Made by a program: the position numbers and the translations under genes. A stretch of 33,613 bases of DNA from Lingula anatina. Taxonomy: Eukaryota; Brachiopoda; Lingulata; Lingulida; Lingulidae. A model generated the notes under the pieces. That model ran no database searches. It was given only the letters and a program-made list of their open reading frames with translations, and was not told where the DNA came from. Where the stretch lies: positions 1 to 33,613 of the forward strand of contig NW_019773922.1 of the NCBI RefSeq assembly GCF_001039355.2, in the 5' to 3' direction. How positions within the stretch are numbered: the stretch's first letter is position 1; each line of letters begins with the position of its first letter. Below, piece after piece: positions 1-11,653 of the stretch.

Positions 1-2455
1 CTCCAGTNCCTTAGTGAAATTTGAGCTTTCGCTAGAGGGTTTAAAATATGGATCCTTGTATGGTACTGCATCACCAATATATGTCACTTCTCTGTGTAGT
101 GTGGGCATGAAACCTAAAATAAGACGACTTTTATTTACTAATAATTTAGCCTTGTGTCATGAGAACCAATTTTGAAAAAGAATTTTGAATTACTTAATTT
201 AGATAACCACTTGGATATGTTTTTACACATGCTACAATTTATTATCTCTTTGCAGAAGTGCACTCACCAAATCGTCTTGCTCTTTTTATTTGGACCACTA
301 TTCTCTTTTGCATTGGTATGCATAAACCAGTAATCTTACTGCTGTATATTCTGCCAGTATGGGGAGAAATAAACTGGTTAAGCAGTTGAGTATTCTGTAA
401 CAAAAATACAAGAAACAAGATCTAGAAGTGCAAGTATCTGAAGCAATCCCCAAGTTTTGTCTTCATAAATTACCAAGAACAAAAGATTAGTGCAATTTAA
501 TTATAAAACACAACATATTGTATAATCAAAACTTTTTTTTACATTCCAAAAACAATTTTACAAAATTACACACAAAAATACCTTGTAATCCAGCTTAACA
601 TCATATTCACATAAGTAACACTTTCTTCGCTTTTTTTTGTATGGATTGCTCATCTGCCTGAAAGGCTTTGAAAAAAAAATCCACATTAAACCCTAACAAA
701 TAATCCAGCATATTCTTGCCAACTGTCTGTGGTCACACCGTCATTAAAAAATTGCATTATATTAATCCCTGAAGCCCATTTATTTTCTATTTACCATTTC
801 ATTTCAATATCAGAGTACTATAATACCTAGAAGCTGTAAACAAACTCTAAAACCTTACAAGGGACTGTGCTACACGGAACAGATGTTCAAAATGTATCTT
901 GGAGGCTGTAAGTGCCAAGTTACAGAGCAGACAACAGCCTTGAAAGGATATGGTGTGTTTTATAAAAATAACTCAAGCTATATTCTACCTTATCAGACTT
1001 TTGTTCTCTTAAAATTTTAGCTGCCCTCCGCTCTTGTGCTTGAAATGCACGAATCAGTTTTTCTCGTGAGAAGCCCCCGTCATCTTTTGACTGCAAATCA
1101 TGAATGTCAGCATCTGTAGCTTCATCTTGTTTCCCACTAAATTCATCCTCATCATGGATAAAATCTTTTTGCAGCCTAGCTGATGTTGTAAAATTTGCAC
1201 TTCCTAATAAATATTGAAATAGAGCAATTAATGCTAATATTTTACCTTCCCATGCTGTGATGAAAATTTAAGTTATCACTTGTCTATCAAATGTATGCAG
1301 TTTATAATTGCGCATGCACGCACACACGTACACACATATGGATGCACCAGTTGTCCATTGTTTGCCTCATCCAAAACAACTGAAGGTATTAGTAAAATGC
1401 TTTATGCAGGGTCAAGTATCTCTATAACATTGACAGATAAAATGTTAAAGTTCTTTAGTCAAAATGTCAACATGAGCTAGTTGTACTCGTTACTGTTGAT
1501 ATTGTACAGAACTTCCTCTCATGTCGCTGACCAGCTAGAAGGGTTTCAAATGATGAGATGTCATGCCAAAATATGAAAATCTGGTGATGAACAAGAATGT
1601 AAAGCAGCGAATTTTGAGAACATTTTGCAGTTTTATTTTAAAAGATCCTTATCTGATATAAATGTATTTAGAAATAAATTTAATGGGGTAGTAAAAAAAA
1701 AATGAGGGGGTGGCAATAGTATTCTTTCTATGTTATGCTTCTCAAGTGTGTGGTTGTGTAAGCAGCTGCTCCCACACTGAAAATTATTTTTTAAGTTGCC
1801 ATACAGTATCTCATAAATTTGAGATTTGGACCTAAAATAATTATTTTGATTTCCCTTGAAAATAATCTTGAACAGAGTTAAATTTTGTTAGAAAAAAATC
1901 TCAGACGTACATATCTTTGCAATGTACACAATTTGGAAGGACACATGTAACATAACCATCTTTCCCCCCTCCCATACACTTTCAAAGCAATTTTACATTG
2001 AGCCCTTATAAACAAGTCTTCTCTTCGAAATCTTGGGCCTCAGTTTATTTGGACCAACTATACATTCAGCCTTACATTTACAGGAACAACTCTAAACATG
2101 CTGCACGCACTTCACAGCAGGTAAGTGTGCAAGGCCAGATACCGAGACAAATTGAACTTCCGAATTATCAAAAACATATACAGGATGCCCGAGACTATTT
2201 AAAGTGTCTGAGAAAAAAGAAGATCACGGAGTTGGCAAACAAGTTTAGGTCCAGGAGACGTGCCCTTACGAAAACGAACATAACTTTAATAGAAGAATCA
2301 TACTTATTAACTGTTAAGTTTGTGATATTCTCACCTATAGATCGCAAGCTTTTAGAAGCATCTATGTTTACCACTTTCGTCGCATTTACATTAATATACG
2401 TGCGCCAAACATAGCGTAAATTTGGGAAAGCTTTTTTAAGTATGGACGTCGCCAT
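1..2455 (-). CDS. MRPS18C: Mitochondrial ribosomal protein S18C (bS18m), 3' end beyond window
   Basis: Small-subunit mitoribosomal protein of the bS18 family. Five coding exons on the minus strand join in phase: 2335-2455, 989-1203, 582-653, 268-394 and 1-113 (partial). Each has GT donors and AG acceptors. The start MATSILKKAFPNLRYVW is a basic, amphipathic N-terminus typical of mitochondrial import. The S18 core starts in the third exon with NPYKKKRRKCYLCEYDV. It continues with NTQLLNQFISPHTGRIY, then ITGLC, then IKRARRFGFMPT. This lines up with the human MRPS18C core, including the CxxC and the later GLC cysteine. The cysteine after TG in the human protein is replaced by Arg here. About 112 residues precede NPYK, clearly more than in the short human protein. 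They include an acidic stretch (FIHDEDEFSGKQDEATD) and a charged helix (EKLIRAFQAQERRAAKIL). The window ends after 216 codons without a stop. An undetermined base at position 8 leaves one codon unread. Family call is firm; the S18C subtype is very likely. Confidence 0.9.
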
Positions 2456-2667
2456 TGTGATGTGGTCCCGCACTTATTTACAAACTTCATAATTATATTG
2501 ATATATGAAAGTGTTTTATATACATTCAAATGTCCTTTCAGAATGTTTTTAAAGACATCGAAATTTGATTGTGTTTGTTTTGCTTAATTTCATAATGGTA
2601 CTTCTCTCCGATTATTTGTAGAATTTTGGTGCAGTGCGCTGCGGGACATTCACTCTGGAAAACAGCA
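2456..2667. promoter_or_regulatory. Shared divergent promoter of MRPS18C and ELMOD3
   Basis: Only 212 bases separate the two start codons, and the genes run in opposite directions, so the interval must hold both 5' UTRs and probably one bidirectional promoter. It is AT-rich on the MRPS18C side. Nearer the ELMOD3 start is a short GC-richer patch (around 2632-2645, GTGCGCTGCGGGAC). No TATA box at a convincing position is seen. The role is inferred from gene arrangement, not from a recognised motif. Confidence 0.6.
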
Positions 2668-5600
2668 ATGGCGGACGAGGTAAACAAACGAGCATCTCTG
2701 GAAATGTGTCAATCATTGTAAATGAGTTGCAAGCTCATAATGGCTCTCGAGTCACTGGCTGTAAATGTTCTGTTACATGGTGTTTGTTCTTTTGTTGTTA
2801 CGTGTAAAATCATGGCACTAAACGTCACTTTTTTTTACCGGAAAATCCAGAACCTATTAGAAACGAAATGTGAAATGAATAATTTACCCAAACTAAAAGA
2901 AGAAAGATGTACATGTTGCGGTTTAATATTATCCTTTCAAAGCAAAACAGCAACTAAACACAAAAAAGTTCTAAGTACTCTAGTGGATTTTTTTTTGTTT
3001 AAAGTGAGAAATGTGAGTTAAATTTATGTACTGGTGCACATCTCATTCTTGTTTATTTCAGCTCGGCTTCCATTTATAAATATGGTATCCATTGCTTGCA
3101 CATGAAACTTCTTTGAGTGCAATTTATATTCAAGATGAAACAAACATCTGCAGCAAGAACATTACCTGCACCTAAATGGGGACAGTCAGCTAATAACAAG
3201 GTTAGACAACACTACCTTCTGTAAAACTGGAGGTTTCTTATTTTATTGAGGTCTTTTTGCTTTACATGAATCAGAAGTAAATATTGTATTCTGAAGAATG
3301 AGATCATGGCATGTATGGCTTCTTAATTTTCGAAGAGTTACAACTGAGCATGTTTATATTTCATTCAGACTTTTTAAAACAAGTGAAATATTGAAGAAAG
3401 AATACACTTTTTTCCTCCTTTACTAGCTTTTGTCAAATAAGAATTTGTTTATGTTACTATCAAAATATTAAATCAATTCTTTTTATTGAAGAAAAATGGA
3501 GCAGGAGAACCAGCAGATAAATACCAGGTATGTATGACTGCATATGTAATGATATAACATTTTTAGCTTTGTAAACATTTATCCAAACAAAGTGTTTGTA
3601 ATACATAACACATGTAATAAGTAATAAGTAATAAATAAATTGTAAGAAATCAAATATTTGTGATACATTACAACTGTAAGAAGTAAGGTTTAGTCAAAAA
3701 TATCAATAAATTGTAAGAAACCAAATGTTTACTAAATTTGAAGATGAAATATAGATCACTGCTTATTTTTGTTGATGTCATAATTGTATCTTTCATTCTT
3801 TATTTAGGAAGGACAGGTAGATGAAAATGGAGATGTTAATACAGAAATGAGGAAGAAAATTCATTGCGAAGATGGTCAAAGTATGAACCATTTGAATTAT
3901 ATTTATATCAATGAACTAAATTAACTGTCAGAACTAAATACTGATTAACTATCCTTTTTAGCATGTTTCATGTCTATAATTTACATTGATGTCTTGTTTG
4001 CTTAATACTTCAAAATGTCTGAATTTCTGTTGAAGTCTTATTTGTTGAAAAACATTTTCTTTTATAATGTATTGGTTTGACATTTCAGGTGAATCTGAAG
4101 AGAACTCTGACCTGGCTGCTGCCATAGCAGAGTGGGACGAGGTAGAAACTGTCACTCCAGGTATGCTGCAATCATAATTGATGTGAAGAATTTTAAAATT
4201 TTCTTCATGTAATTTTTTATGATTGTCCATTTAAAGGAAAGCAAATCATTTAATTATGAACAAAATCAAACCATTTCGCCTAATAGGGCCAACCATTCTA
4301 TGATAATCAATTATTTGTTATACATTTGGATTATACATATAGTACTTAGAATATGGATATGTTCTATTAGTAAAGCAGTGAGCCAGTGGTACAGATGTTA
4401 CATATTTATAATATTGAATCATGTCATAAAACAGTAGCATTCTCCACTTGAATACAACTTGCCTGTAGTTTCCAAAGAAAGGTGTTGTTATAATGAAATA
4501 ATAAGCTTTGAAAATTTTTGGCTTCAATTAGTAAAACTTTCATTGCATTAAGGTATTCATAATTACAGTTTGTCTAATCTGAATGATCTAAATCACACTT
4601 TTGATAAATTTATTTCAGTAAGTCTTACTGATTAATATTTTAGGTGCAAAGTGTTATGAATGCCTGTCTTCAGCTGTTTTGCTATTGTTCCTACATTAGC
4701 ACCTGCCTTTTCTGAATCATAATTTGTATACTGGATTAATCTGATTAATAATGTTACTAATAGATATTACTTTTTGCAAACTTTTTTAAAATGATAGTCT
4801 ACTAATGTCTCTTCTTTTAAGGGGTTGACCAGCAACTTATGGGTTCTGAAGGTATAGCGTATCCTAATCTTGTTCCCCTCTCTGTGTGTTTTTACTCTCT
4901 GCATCAATCCTTATACACCTACAGTATCTTCACCTAGTGACAAAGCATTGATTTTACCTAATTTTAAACACCTTTTGGCAGCAGCTAGAACAGTTAAGTG
5001 ATAGTTTGCTTTGCTTATTACTGGTTGTTTCTTTTAAAAATAGAGGTGCTAGCAAAAAATGGTGAAGAATTTGATGAACCCTTCTGGCAGTATTGTTGTG
5101 ATAGTAGTTGCAATTATCAAATCATTAGTGAGGTTTCATGGGTTTGATAGTGATATTTTTCTAGAATTGAAAGATGCAGTGTTTCTGATTTTTATAAGTT
5201 TATGGAGGTACAAAACACTTAGTAGTGCACTAATGCCCACAGCATTTTCATTAATTATGATTTTGTACCTTAATGTTTTAACTGCATGTTGTACACTGTT
5301 CTGCAATTTGATGGTATAGTATCTATATTTTGATACTGTAGTATAGTAATTTACTGTCCGATCACAGTTTATAAAATAAAAAATGTAACAAGGACAAAAA
5401 TTGTCGGTTAGTCTGTGAATGTCTTATAATTTTGTATGTTTGATACTGGGGTACTTGAAATAATCTAAATCACAAAACTTGTCAACTTTTAGATTTTTCA
5501 CATTAAAACTAACATAGTTAATACTGTAGTGAAAATGCAACCAAGGTAAACGTTTGTGGAGTATGTGATTTCTTGCTTTTAAAAATATTGTAGGTGCTCC

Positions 5601-8600
5601 CAATTTTTCTAAACAAAGCCAGCCGTTGTCATTCAATGAAGCATTGCAATATTATCAGACAAAGGACTTATCTGATGTCAGGGTAAGAAAACAGATGCAG
5701 TACAAATTATAAATACTTCTTTTTTCTCTGAAGTTGGAAATATGATTGCTTCTATTAAAGATTATTTGAAACTTTGCCATATTGTAACTTATGTTTTCAT
5801 TGGCTTATTTAATTGCTGAAGAATTTGAAAATTAAGATGTTATCATGGTGGGAAAAAGTATATAAGTTTTTCATTTCTTTTGTACTCTGAATCTTCATTG
5901 TTTTTATATTTCTAAAGCCCCTTATTAAAACCAGCATAGAAAGAAGGGGGTTTGCAGCATTTAAGCATTTTCTGTTTGGACCACCTAAACTTCACAGAGA
6001 ACTTTTACAGGAAAGAGACATGATATTTTGCATTGCAGCAAGTAAGCCCTTTTTTTAATATTAAGTTTTTATATACAGACACTGTAAGTATCTGTATATA
6101 TTTTGATTGGTCTGTCTGTCCTTGTCATTGCTGTTGCTGTCGGACACATGACATTCACCCCATAGCTGCCAAACCACATTTTTGTTTAACTTTAAATTTA
6201 CTGAGTTTCTTTGTTTGGTAAAGAAGCAGGTTGCTTTCAAAAATTGCATTTACATTTACAATAATTGTTTTTTTTTTTTTTTTTTGCACAATTTTTGTGA
6301 CATTCGCCCCATGAGTTCCACACCATATTTTTGTTTTACTGAGTGGCTTTGTTTGGCAAAGAAGCTGTTTGCTTTAGAAAATTGACATGATTGTTTACAT
6401 TTACGGTTATTATTCTTTTTTTTTTTTTTTTCACAGTTTTGGTGACGTTTGCCCCATAACTGCCAAACAGTATATATATCTAAATTAAGTTTTTCTATAC
6501 AGACACTGTAAGTATCTGTATATATTTTTAATTGGTCTGTCTGTCAGTGATGTAGCTGTTGCTGTCCAACACATGATGTTCGCCCCATAACTGCCAAACC
6601 GTATTTTTGTTTTACATTATTTGGTGCATTCTTTCCTGCGTAATGTCTGAACATTTGTCAGCTTTGCTGCCTTGTTGCCTGTATGGTGTCTGTATATTTG
6701 TCAGCTTTGCTGTCTAGTTAATAGTTGATATCTGTTGTGTTTGATGTTATTTACTAAGTAATTTTTACTTAATAGATATGCTTATACTATACTGTAAAAA
6801 TCAGAGTTAAGCTGGTATTTTGGTATTTCTGCTCTTAAGAATTTCTCTTTTAGTCTATAGTATCACAGTAGAAAAATGTTAAATATTTTAAGTGCGAAGC
6901 ATATTTAAATGTGTGTTTGGCAATACATACCATGATTATTTTGTTAAGGCCAGTTTAACAATGATGAAAGTGTCCATGTGAGAACACTGCAGACAATGTT
7001 TAAGCATATGACTGGGTCAAAATTTGATTGTAAAAGATATGGTGACCACTGGGATCAAATTGGGTTTCAAGGTGAGATAAAGCTCTATGACCTTACCATT
7101 TGGTTCTGCTTAACTAAGTGCAAAAGTAATGAAAGACTTAAAAATTCAAGAATTGTTTTCACAAGACTTGTGCATGCCTAAACTCACTCATACACACACA
7201 CGCACGCACGCACACACGCACACAATTAATTTTTGGATAACCTTGTACTTTCAGGCACTGATCCAGCAACAGACCTTAGGAGTGTTGGTTTCCTAGGTCT
7301 TCTTCACATATTGTATTTTGTAAAAGATCCAAAACTATTATCTCTAGCCAGAGACATTTATAAACTTTCATTACATGAAAGTCAGGTATAGTATGATATA
7401 TTAGTCCCTTGCTTAGTGCCATTTTCCAAAGATGAAAGAAAACAATTCCATTAGAAATTAAAAACCTTGTTCAAAGTCAAACATCCTTCCTAACAGATGA
7501 ATACACTTATTTTTATCTTCATGGCATTTAAATTAGCAATTCAGCAAAAAAGCAATTATCTAATTCATTTACTTAATATGCTCTGCAAAGCACAATACTT
7601 AATGACACTATCATCTCTGAGGTCTAAATCTTCTTACATGAAATTGACCATTGTTGGTATATGGCAGTAGTATTTTGATTAATTAGTTGCTACGTTAATT
7701 TCTAGAATTTCCCCTTTTGTTTGATGGGTATAAATCTTACCAGAATAACTCTCCAGGCACTTAGAGAAGACTGCATTAATAAGTAAGTGTGAAGTGGCAT
7801 GGCCCATAATAAAAAGCAATAAAAAGCATAGCCCTGAATTCACTATGAAAAATATGTTGCAGTGAGAGGAAATTCCAATTTTTTTTTCACTGAGCTCTAT
7901 TCTCAATAGTGCGGGCGAGAATGTGCTCTATACTATTTGTTACAATATAGTGATTTTTCACCAAGGTATGAAGGAATTGATGGTGTATTTTGAATCAATA
8001 AAAATATCTAAAATGTAAAACAAACAAATTATTGAAGATACTAAAATGTTTTACCAGTTATAAGAAAAATAAATGCACAGCAAGATATTTTTGATGTGTA
8101 CAAGTTTATGTAAAAATCTTATGTGACATATGATGTTTGAAATTAACATGCAGTAAAAAGGCCTAGAATTCTACTTGAGGTATAATTATATCTCTTAATG
8201 TTCTTATTCACATCTTTCTCAGAGAGTGTAACAAACGCAGACAGGTGGTTGCAGTGGTGAATGATCTGTATGTTGGGCTTTACTTAATGTTATACCAAAA
8301 GTGGAAACACCAACAAATGACCATCATCAACTCAGGACCAGTTTTGAACGGTGAGATCGAAATGGAACATTGGTCAAACGTGGCTTATAAGAGACTTATT
8401 TTAAATAACCCTATTTGTAGAACATATTTTTCTTGAAAGCATCTTGCAGTACAGTATGGAAGTTTAAAAATTTGGCAATAACGTCACCTTAGAAGTATTT
8501 GTGCATTTGGATGAACAATTTAATCAATGTACACAGTTCTCTTATAAAAAATTTCTCACATATTTCTTACTCATAAGCAATTGAATATTAATATCTTGAG

Positions 8601-9451
8601 TATTAGAGGAATGGCTGTGAATTACCTTTTTTATCATGATGATGCTCTAGTGGATGTCTTTTACCATGTTAACTGCAATGATTTATTGTAGATTTGGAAC
8701 ATATAGCCAAAACTAATCCAAGGCATGTGCTGAGAAACCTGGAGGCCTATTTACAATCAGCAGCTACCAGTAAAGCTCCAGGGTCTCCAAAGGAAAAGCA
8801 AGAGTTCACATTTTCTTCTCTTGATGAAGCGGTATGAAACTTATGATATACAAGTATATGCTTTTTACCATCTTAAATCTTCCCATTTGTTTTTTAGATA
8901 CCCTGTACATGTACTTTTATATAGCATTACAATAAATTCTTTTTTCACGAAATCACATCTAACAGCTCAAAAATTGCACATGTATACAAAATAAACTTGA
9001 AAGAAATGCTTAGTCTTTAACTTGGTTTAAACCATCAATTGAAAAACTGGTCTTAAAATATTTAGTATTTTAAAAGGAAAGTAGATAGAATGATGGAAGT
9101 ACCAGAAAACTGTTGAGGACTCCAAGCAAATGGGACTATCGCATGTTTTTAAGTTGAAATCTTGTAGTCCAGCAAGGAGTAGAAGTTGATTAAATTATGA
9201 AATTACACATTAAAATGTTATGCAACAACAGGCAGTATACTTCAGGCAGTAAACAACTTGGACATGGATAAAAGAGGATTTTGTAAATCTTTTATTTAAT
9301 AAGTGTAATGCACTCTTCAGAGTTCTTAAATTTCTGATTTAATCAGTTCTGTTCTCAACAGTACTTCAGTAACATGAAATATACGTTATTTAACTATAAA
9401 TTCATATTTATCTTTCAGAAATCAGGGGTAGGTCATGGTGAACCTTCCTAA
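2668..9451 (+). CDS. ELMOD3: ELMO domain-containing protein 3, ARL-family GTPase-activating protein
   Basis: Fourteen coding exons join in phase: 2668-2679, 3135-3200, 3492-3527, 3808-3880, 4089-4160, 4822-4851, 5594-5682, 5918-6041, 6949-7071, 7255-7385, 7706-7782, 8223-8350, 8692-8831, 9419-9451. The product is 377 residues, close to human ELMOD3. Residues 1-110 are low-complexity and acidic. A linker with QPLSFNEALQYYQTKDLSDV leads into the ELMO domain (about 127-330), with FLFGPPKLHRELLQERD, TGSKFDC and VVAVVNDLY matching the human protein. The ELMOD GAP signature is intact: W202, GFQG 206-209, DPATDLR with the key Arg at 217, then GFLGLL. In the ELMOD family this Arg is needed for GAP activity on ARL2-type GTPases. 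The start ATG sits in a 12-nt first coding exon (MADE) spliced in phase 0. A 377-residue chain with every phase matching makes the model firm. The N-terminal exons are the least certain because they are poorly conserved. Confidence 0.93.
4822..4851 (+). other. ELMOD3: 30-nt microexon of ELMOD3
   Basis: A very short exon between an AAG acceptor (4819-4821) and a GTATAG donor. It encodes the end of a Gly codon, then VDQQLMGSE and the first base of the next Gly codon. Both ends are phase 1, so including or skipping it leaves the frame open. It lies in the variable acidic N-terminal part, before the ELMO domain. Its short length and fit to both neighbouring phases support it, but the residues are not conserved, so it could be alternative or, less likely, a chance match. 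Confidence 0.6.
6042..6948. repeat. Nested tandem/interspersed repeats in an ELMOD3 intron
   Basis: This 907-bp intron is largely repeats. Unit A (6066-6120 and 6482-6546) contains ACAGACACTGTAAGTATCTG followed by TATATTTT and ATTGGTCTGTCTGTC. Unit B, around CGCCCCATAACTGCCAAAC, occurs four times at about 6149-6187, 6299-6339, 6442-6470 and 6572-6615, at 130-150 bp spacing. Unit C (ACTGAGT, then CTTTGTTTGG and AAAGAAGC) occurs at about 6199-6260 and 6337-6390. T-runs follow at 6268-6285 and 6417-6431. A shorter duplication, ATTTGTCAGCTTTGCTG, is at 6651-6667 and 6696-6712. The order suggests segment duplication of one AT-rich element. I do not recognise a named transposon family. Confidence 0.85.
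7189..7224. repeat. CA/CGCA microsatellite in an ELMOD3 intron
   Basis: An imperfect run of CACACA and CGCACGCACGCA repeats, 30 bp before the acceptor of the ELMOD3 exon at 7255. A similar but shorter CGCACACACGTACACACA stretch lies near 1318-1337 in an MRPS18C intron. Simple sequence, with no function implied. Confidence 0.85.
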
Positions 9452-10343
9452 TTGAGGCATTTCAGCACAAAAATCTTCCCGGATTAGCAAAAAAAAAAAA
9501 AAAAAAAAAACCTGCAAAGAATTAGTAGAATTTTAAAGAATTACAAGTATGTTGTCAGCAGTCAGTTTTTGATGTAGAAAGATGTCATTCCTCCCAGATT
9601 TTATAAGACGTGCATAAATGGATTTGTGACCTTACTTCATGGAGTCAATATGTATAATTTGTGGTAACAAACCTACATGATGTAGTGCACCTTGCTTAGT
9701 CTCTAGTCATTTTATGCTAATGTTTTACATACAAAATACAGCTGTAGTTTCATTAAAAATGCAAGCACATGAATGTAAATCTTTTAATGGTTAGATGCGA
9801 TTATTATTTGGAATGTAGCCAGTATTGCAAGTCTCTGTCACAGCAATAATGCTTTTGACCATTATATTATACTACTATGGTGTATTAGAATATTATATAC
9901 TATTTAGTGATAACCCCGTCCACTGTTTAAGATCCACCTTTAGATGGTGAACAAATTTTTCTTTTTTACCATAATGTTGTTATGATGAGTATTTTAACTT
10001 TCTTATATTTTATTAGCAAAATATGTAGAAAAATATTTTTTTTTATACGTGTCTACAGTACAAACAGATATGTTGTATAAAATGAACTAAAAAGTATAAG
10101 AAATAAACAAAAACATACGTGTAAAATTTTGTAAGTATTTTTCAGGTCATCTTCCTACTGAAAACAATTACACTTCCAGCGGTGAAATTTTTGAAGTTGA
10201 ATATATACTACCAAGAATGTATTACCATTCGTGATATAACACAGGCACCTGCAGTCTCTGCCTTCATATAAGTTCTCAAAATAGCTACCTTCTTATCATA
10301 TCAAGCAATAATAACCAGTTCAAAGTAATTACTCTGTGGTGAC
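9452..10343. other. Convergent 3' regions of ELMOD3 and POMK
   Basis: No coding sequence is recognised in these 892 bases. They hold the 3' UTRs of two genes pointing at each other. A 22-base A-run lies at 9489-9510. Candidate polyadenylation signals are AATAAA at 10102-10107 on the plus strand (ELMOD3) and AATAAA on the minus strand at 10009-10014 (POMK). Because the plus signal lies beyond the minus one, the mature transcripts could overlap in antisense. The end sites themselves are inferred. Confidence 0.55.
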
Positions 10344-11653
10344 CTATGCATGAATTGTCGGTAACTGTTTTTCATCAATTTCCAACTCCTTCCACACTCT
10401 GTTGTATTCACTGAGGACATCAGCTGCACTTGGTCGAAGTTGTGGCTCTTCTCTTTTACATTTTTTATGGATACTAAACAAATGGAATTTTACAGCCTCT
10501 GCTTCTTTAGAAGTACCAAGAAAGAAATCACACATGTCTGGCATTTTCCAGATGTCAGTTTTTTCATCATAACCTGGCATCTCAGAATCCGTAAAATTTC
10601 TATCTTCAAATGGCCACAACTGCTCAGGAGCAACAAATTCCCCAAATAACTCCCGGTGGCCACATTTCACCAGTTTACCATTTTCTTTGTCCACCTGGGG
10701 CAAAGCATCTAAATCATTGACAACAATGTTTAGGTCATTAGTAAGAAGGAATTGATCAAGTGTTTTGTTCAGATCATTTGTATCACACATAACTCTCACT
10801 CCCGAAGGGCTGCTATGGAGAAAGGCAGTAATCTCAGCATACCTGATACACAGTCTAAATCTTGTGGCAATATTGTTGTACTTCTCAAAGTTTTCTTCTT
10901 TTAAAATATTTTCAAAATTCTTTGCTGTGCCTAATTTGTGATATGTTGTTACATAAATATTCTCACAAATTCCTATGAGTTGCACAACATACTGACTTGG
11001 TTGTAGATCTCTGACTAATTCCTTTCCATGTGTAAAATCTTCAACATATCCACTGTCAAGGTAGTTGAAAGCATACTTTTGATCCTGGTACATCACCAAG
11101 AAAACCTGCAATGATCAAAGCAAAATCAGTGCATTAGCGATACCACTGTAATGTGGATATAGCCAATGGGGAATACCTGGCATTGTCACTAAAAATGTCT
11201 GCCAAAAATAATGAAATTGAAAAATCTTACAGAATAAAATCTTAACTTAAGAAAATAACCAGATGTCTTAATGTTTCCATTATAAAAGATTTGAACACCA
11301 ACAACACTTATGTTTTGCCTTTCATATCATTATTTTACAAACTTTATAAAGTTGTTATTTTATCTAACCCCTTTAACAGCTCCATGCCCAATGGGTTTTA
11401 GGAAATCAAACTTCTGCAAAATCTCTTCACAGGTCAGCCACTTCTGACACTGCTCCATCCCTGGGCTACTGTAATAGCCATAACTGCACAACCATCTGCA
11501 CACTGGCTCTCCAGTTTCAATGTCAAACCAACAATCTTGTCTGTGTATCCATGGTAACCAACCGAGTGCTTCTTTTCTGATCAACAGCCAGGCAATTCCC
11601 GAAAACATTACCGGGAGGAAAATACTTATGATGATGCAGGATGTAGAGAGCAT
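10344..11653 (-). CDS. POMK: Protein O-mannose kinase (SGK196)
   Basis: Kinase-fold enzyme of the secretory pathway that phosphorylates O-mannose at C6 in the core M3 glycan, best known on alpha-dystroglycan. Two coding exons on the minus strand, 11369-11653 and 10344-11105, join in phase 0 to give 348 residues, against 350 in human. Residues 6-25 form a type II signal-anchor helix after a short tail. A Cys-rich stem (about 41-75) ends in KWLTCEEI, matching the human SPWLSCEEL region, then GHGAVKG at 89-95. The active-site MCDTNDL (Asp203) matches the human catalytic MCDSNDL. The metal-binding NDLDALP is at 225-231 and VAPEQLWP at 253-260. MPGYDEKTDIWKMPD matches the human segment almost exactly. 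The start is the first ATG after a likely 5' UTR acceptor (CTAG at 11661-11664), so a noncoding first exon probably lies upstream. No kinase residue that I can place is lost. Identification is very secure. Confidence 0.96.

Noticed and set aside
1998-2414. 138-codon plus-strand open frame near the 5' end of MRPS18C
   Set aside because: It overlaps the first MRPS18C exon in antisense. That exon has a proper donor and fits the downstream exon phase; the plus frame has no homology.
5059-5319. 86-codon open frame with hydrophobic residues inside an ELMOD3 intron
   Set aside because: It lies wholly inside an intron between two exons whose phases match directly, and it is not related to ELMOD3.
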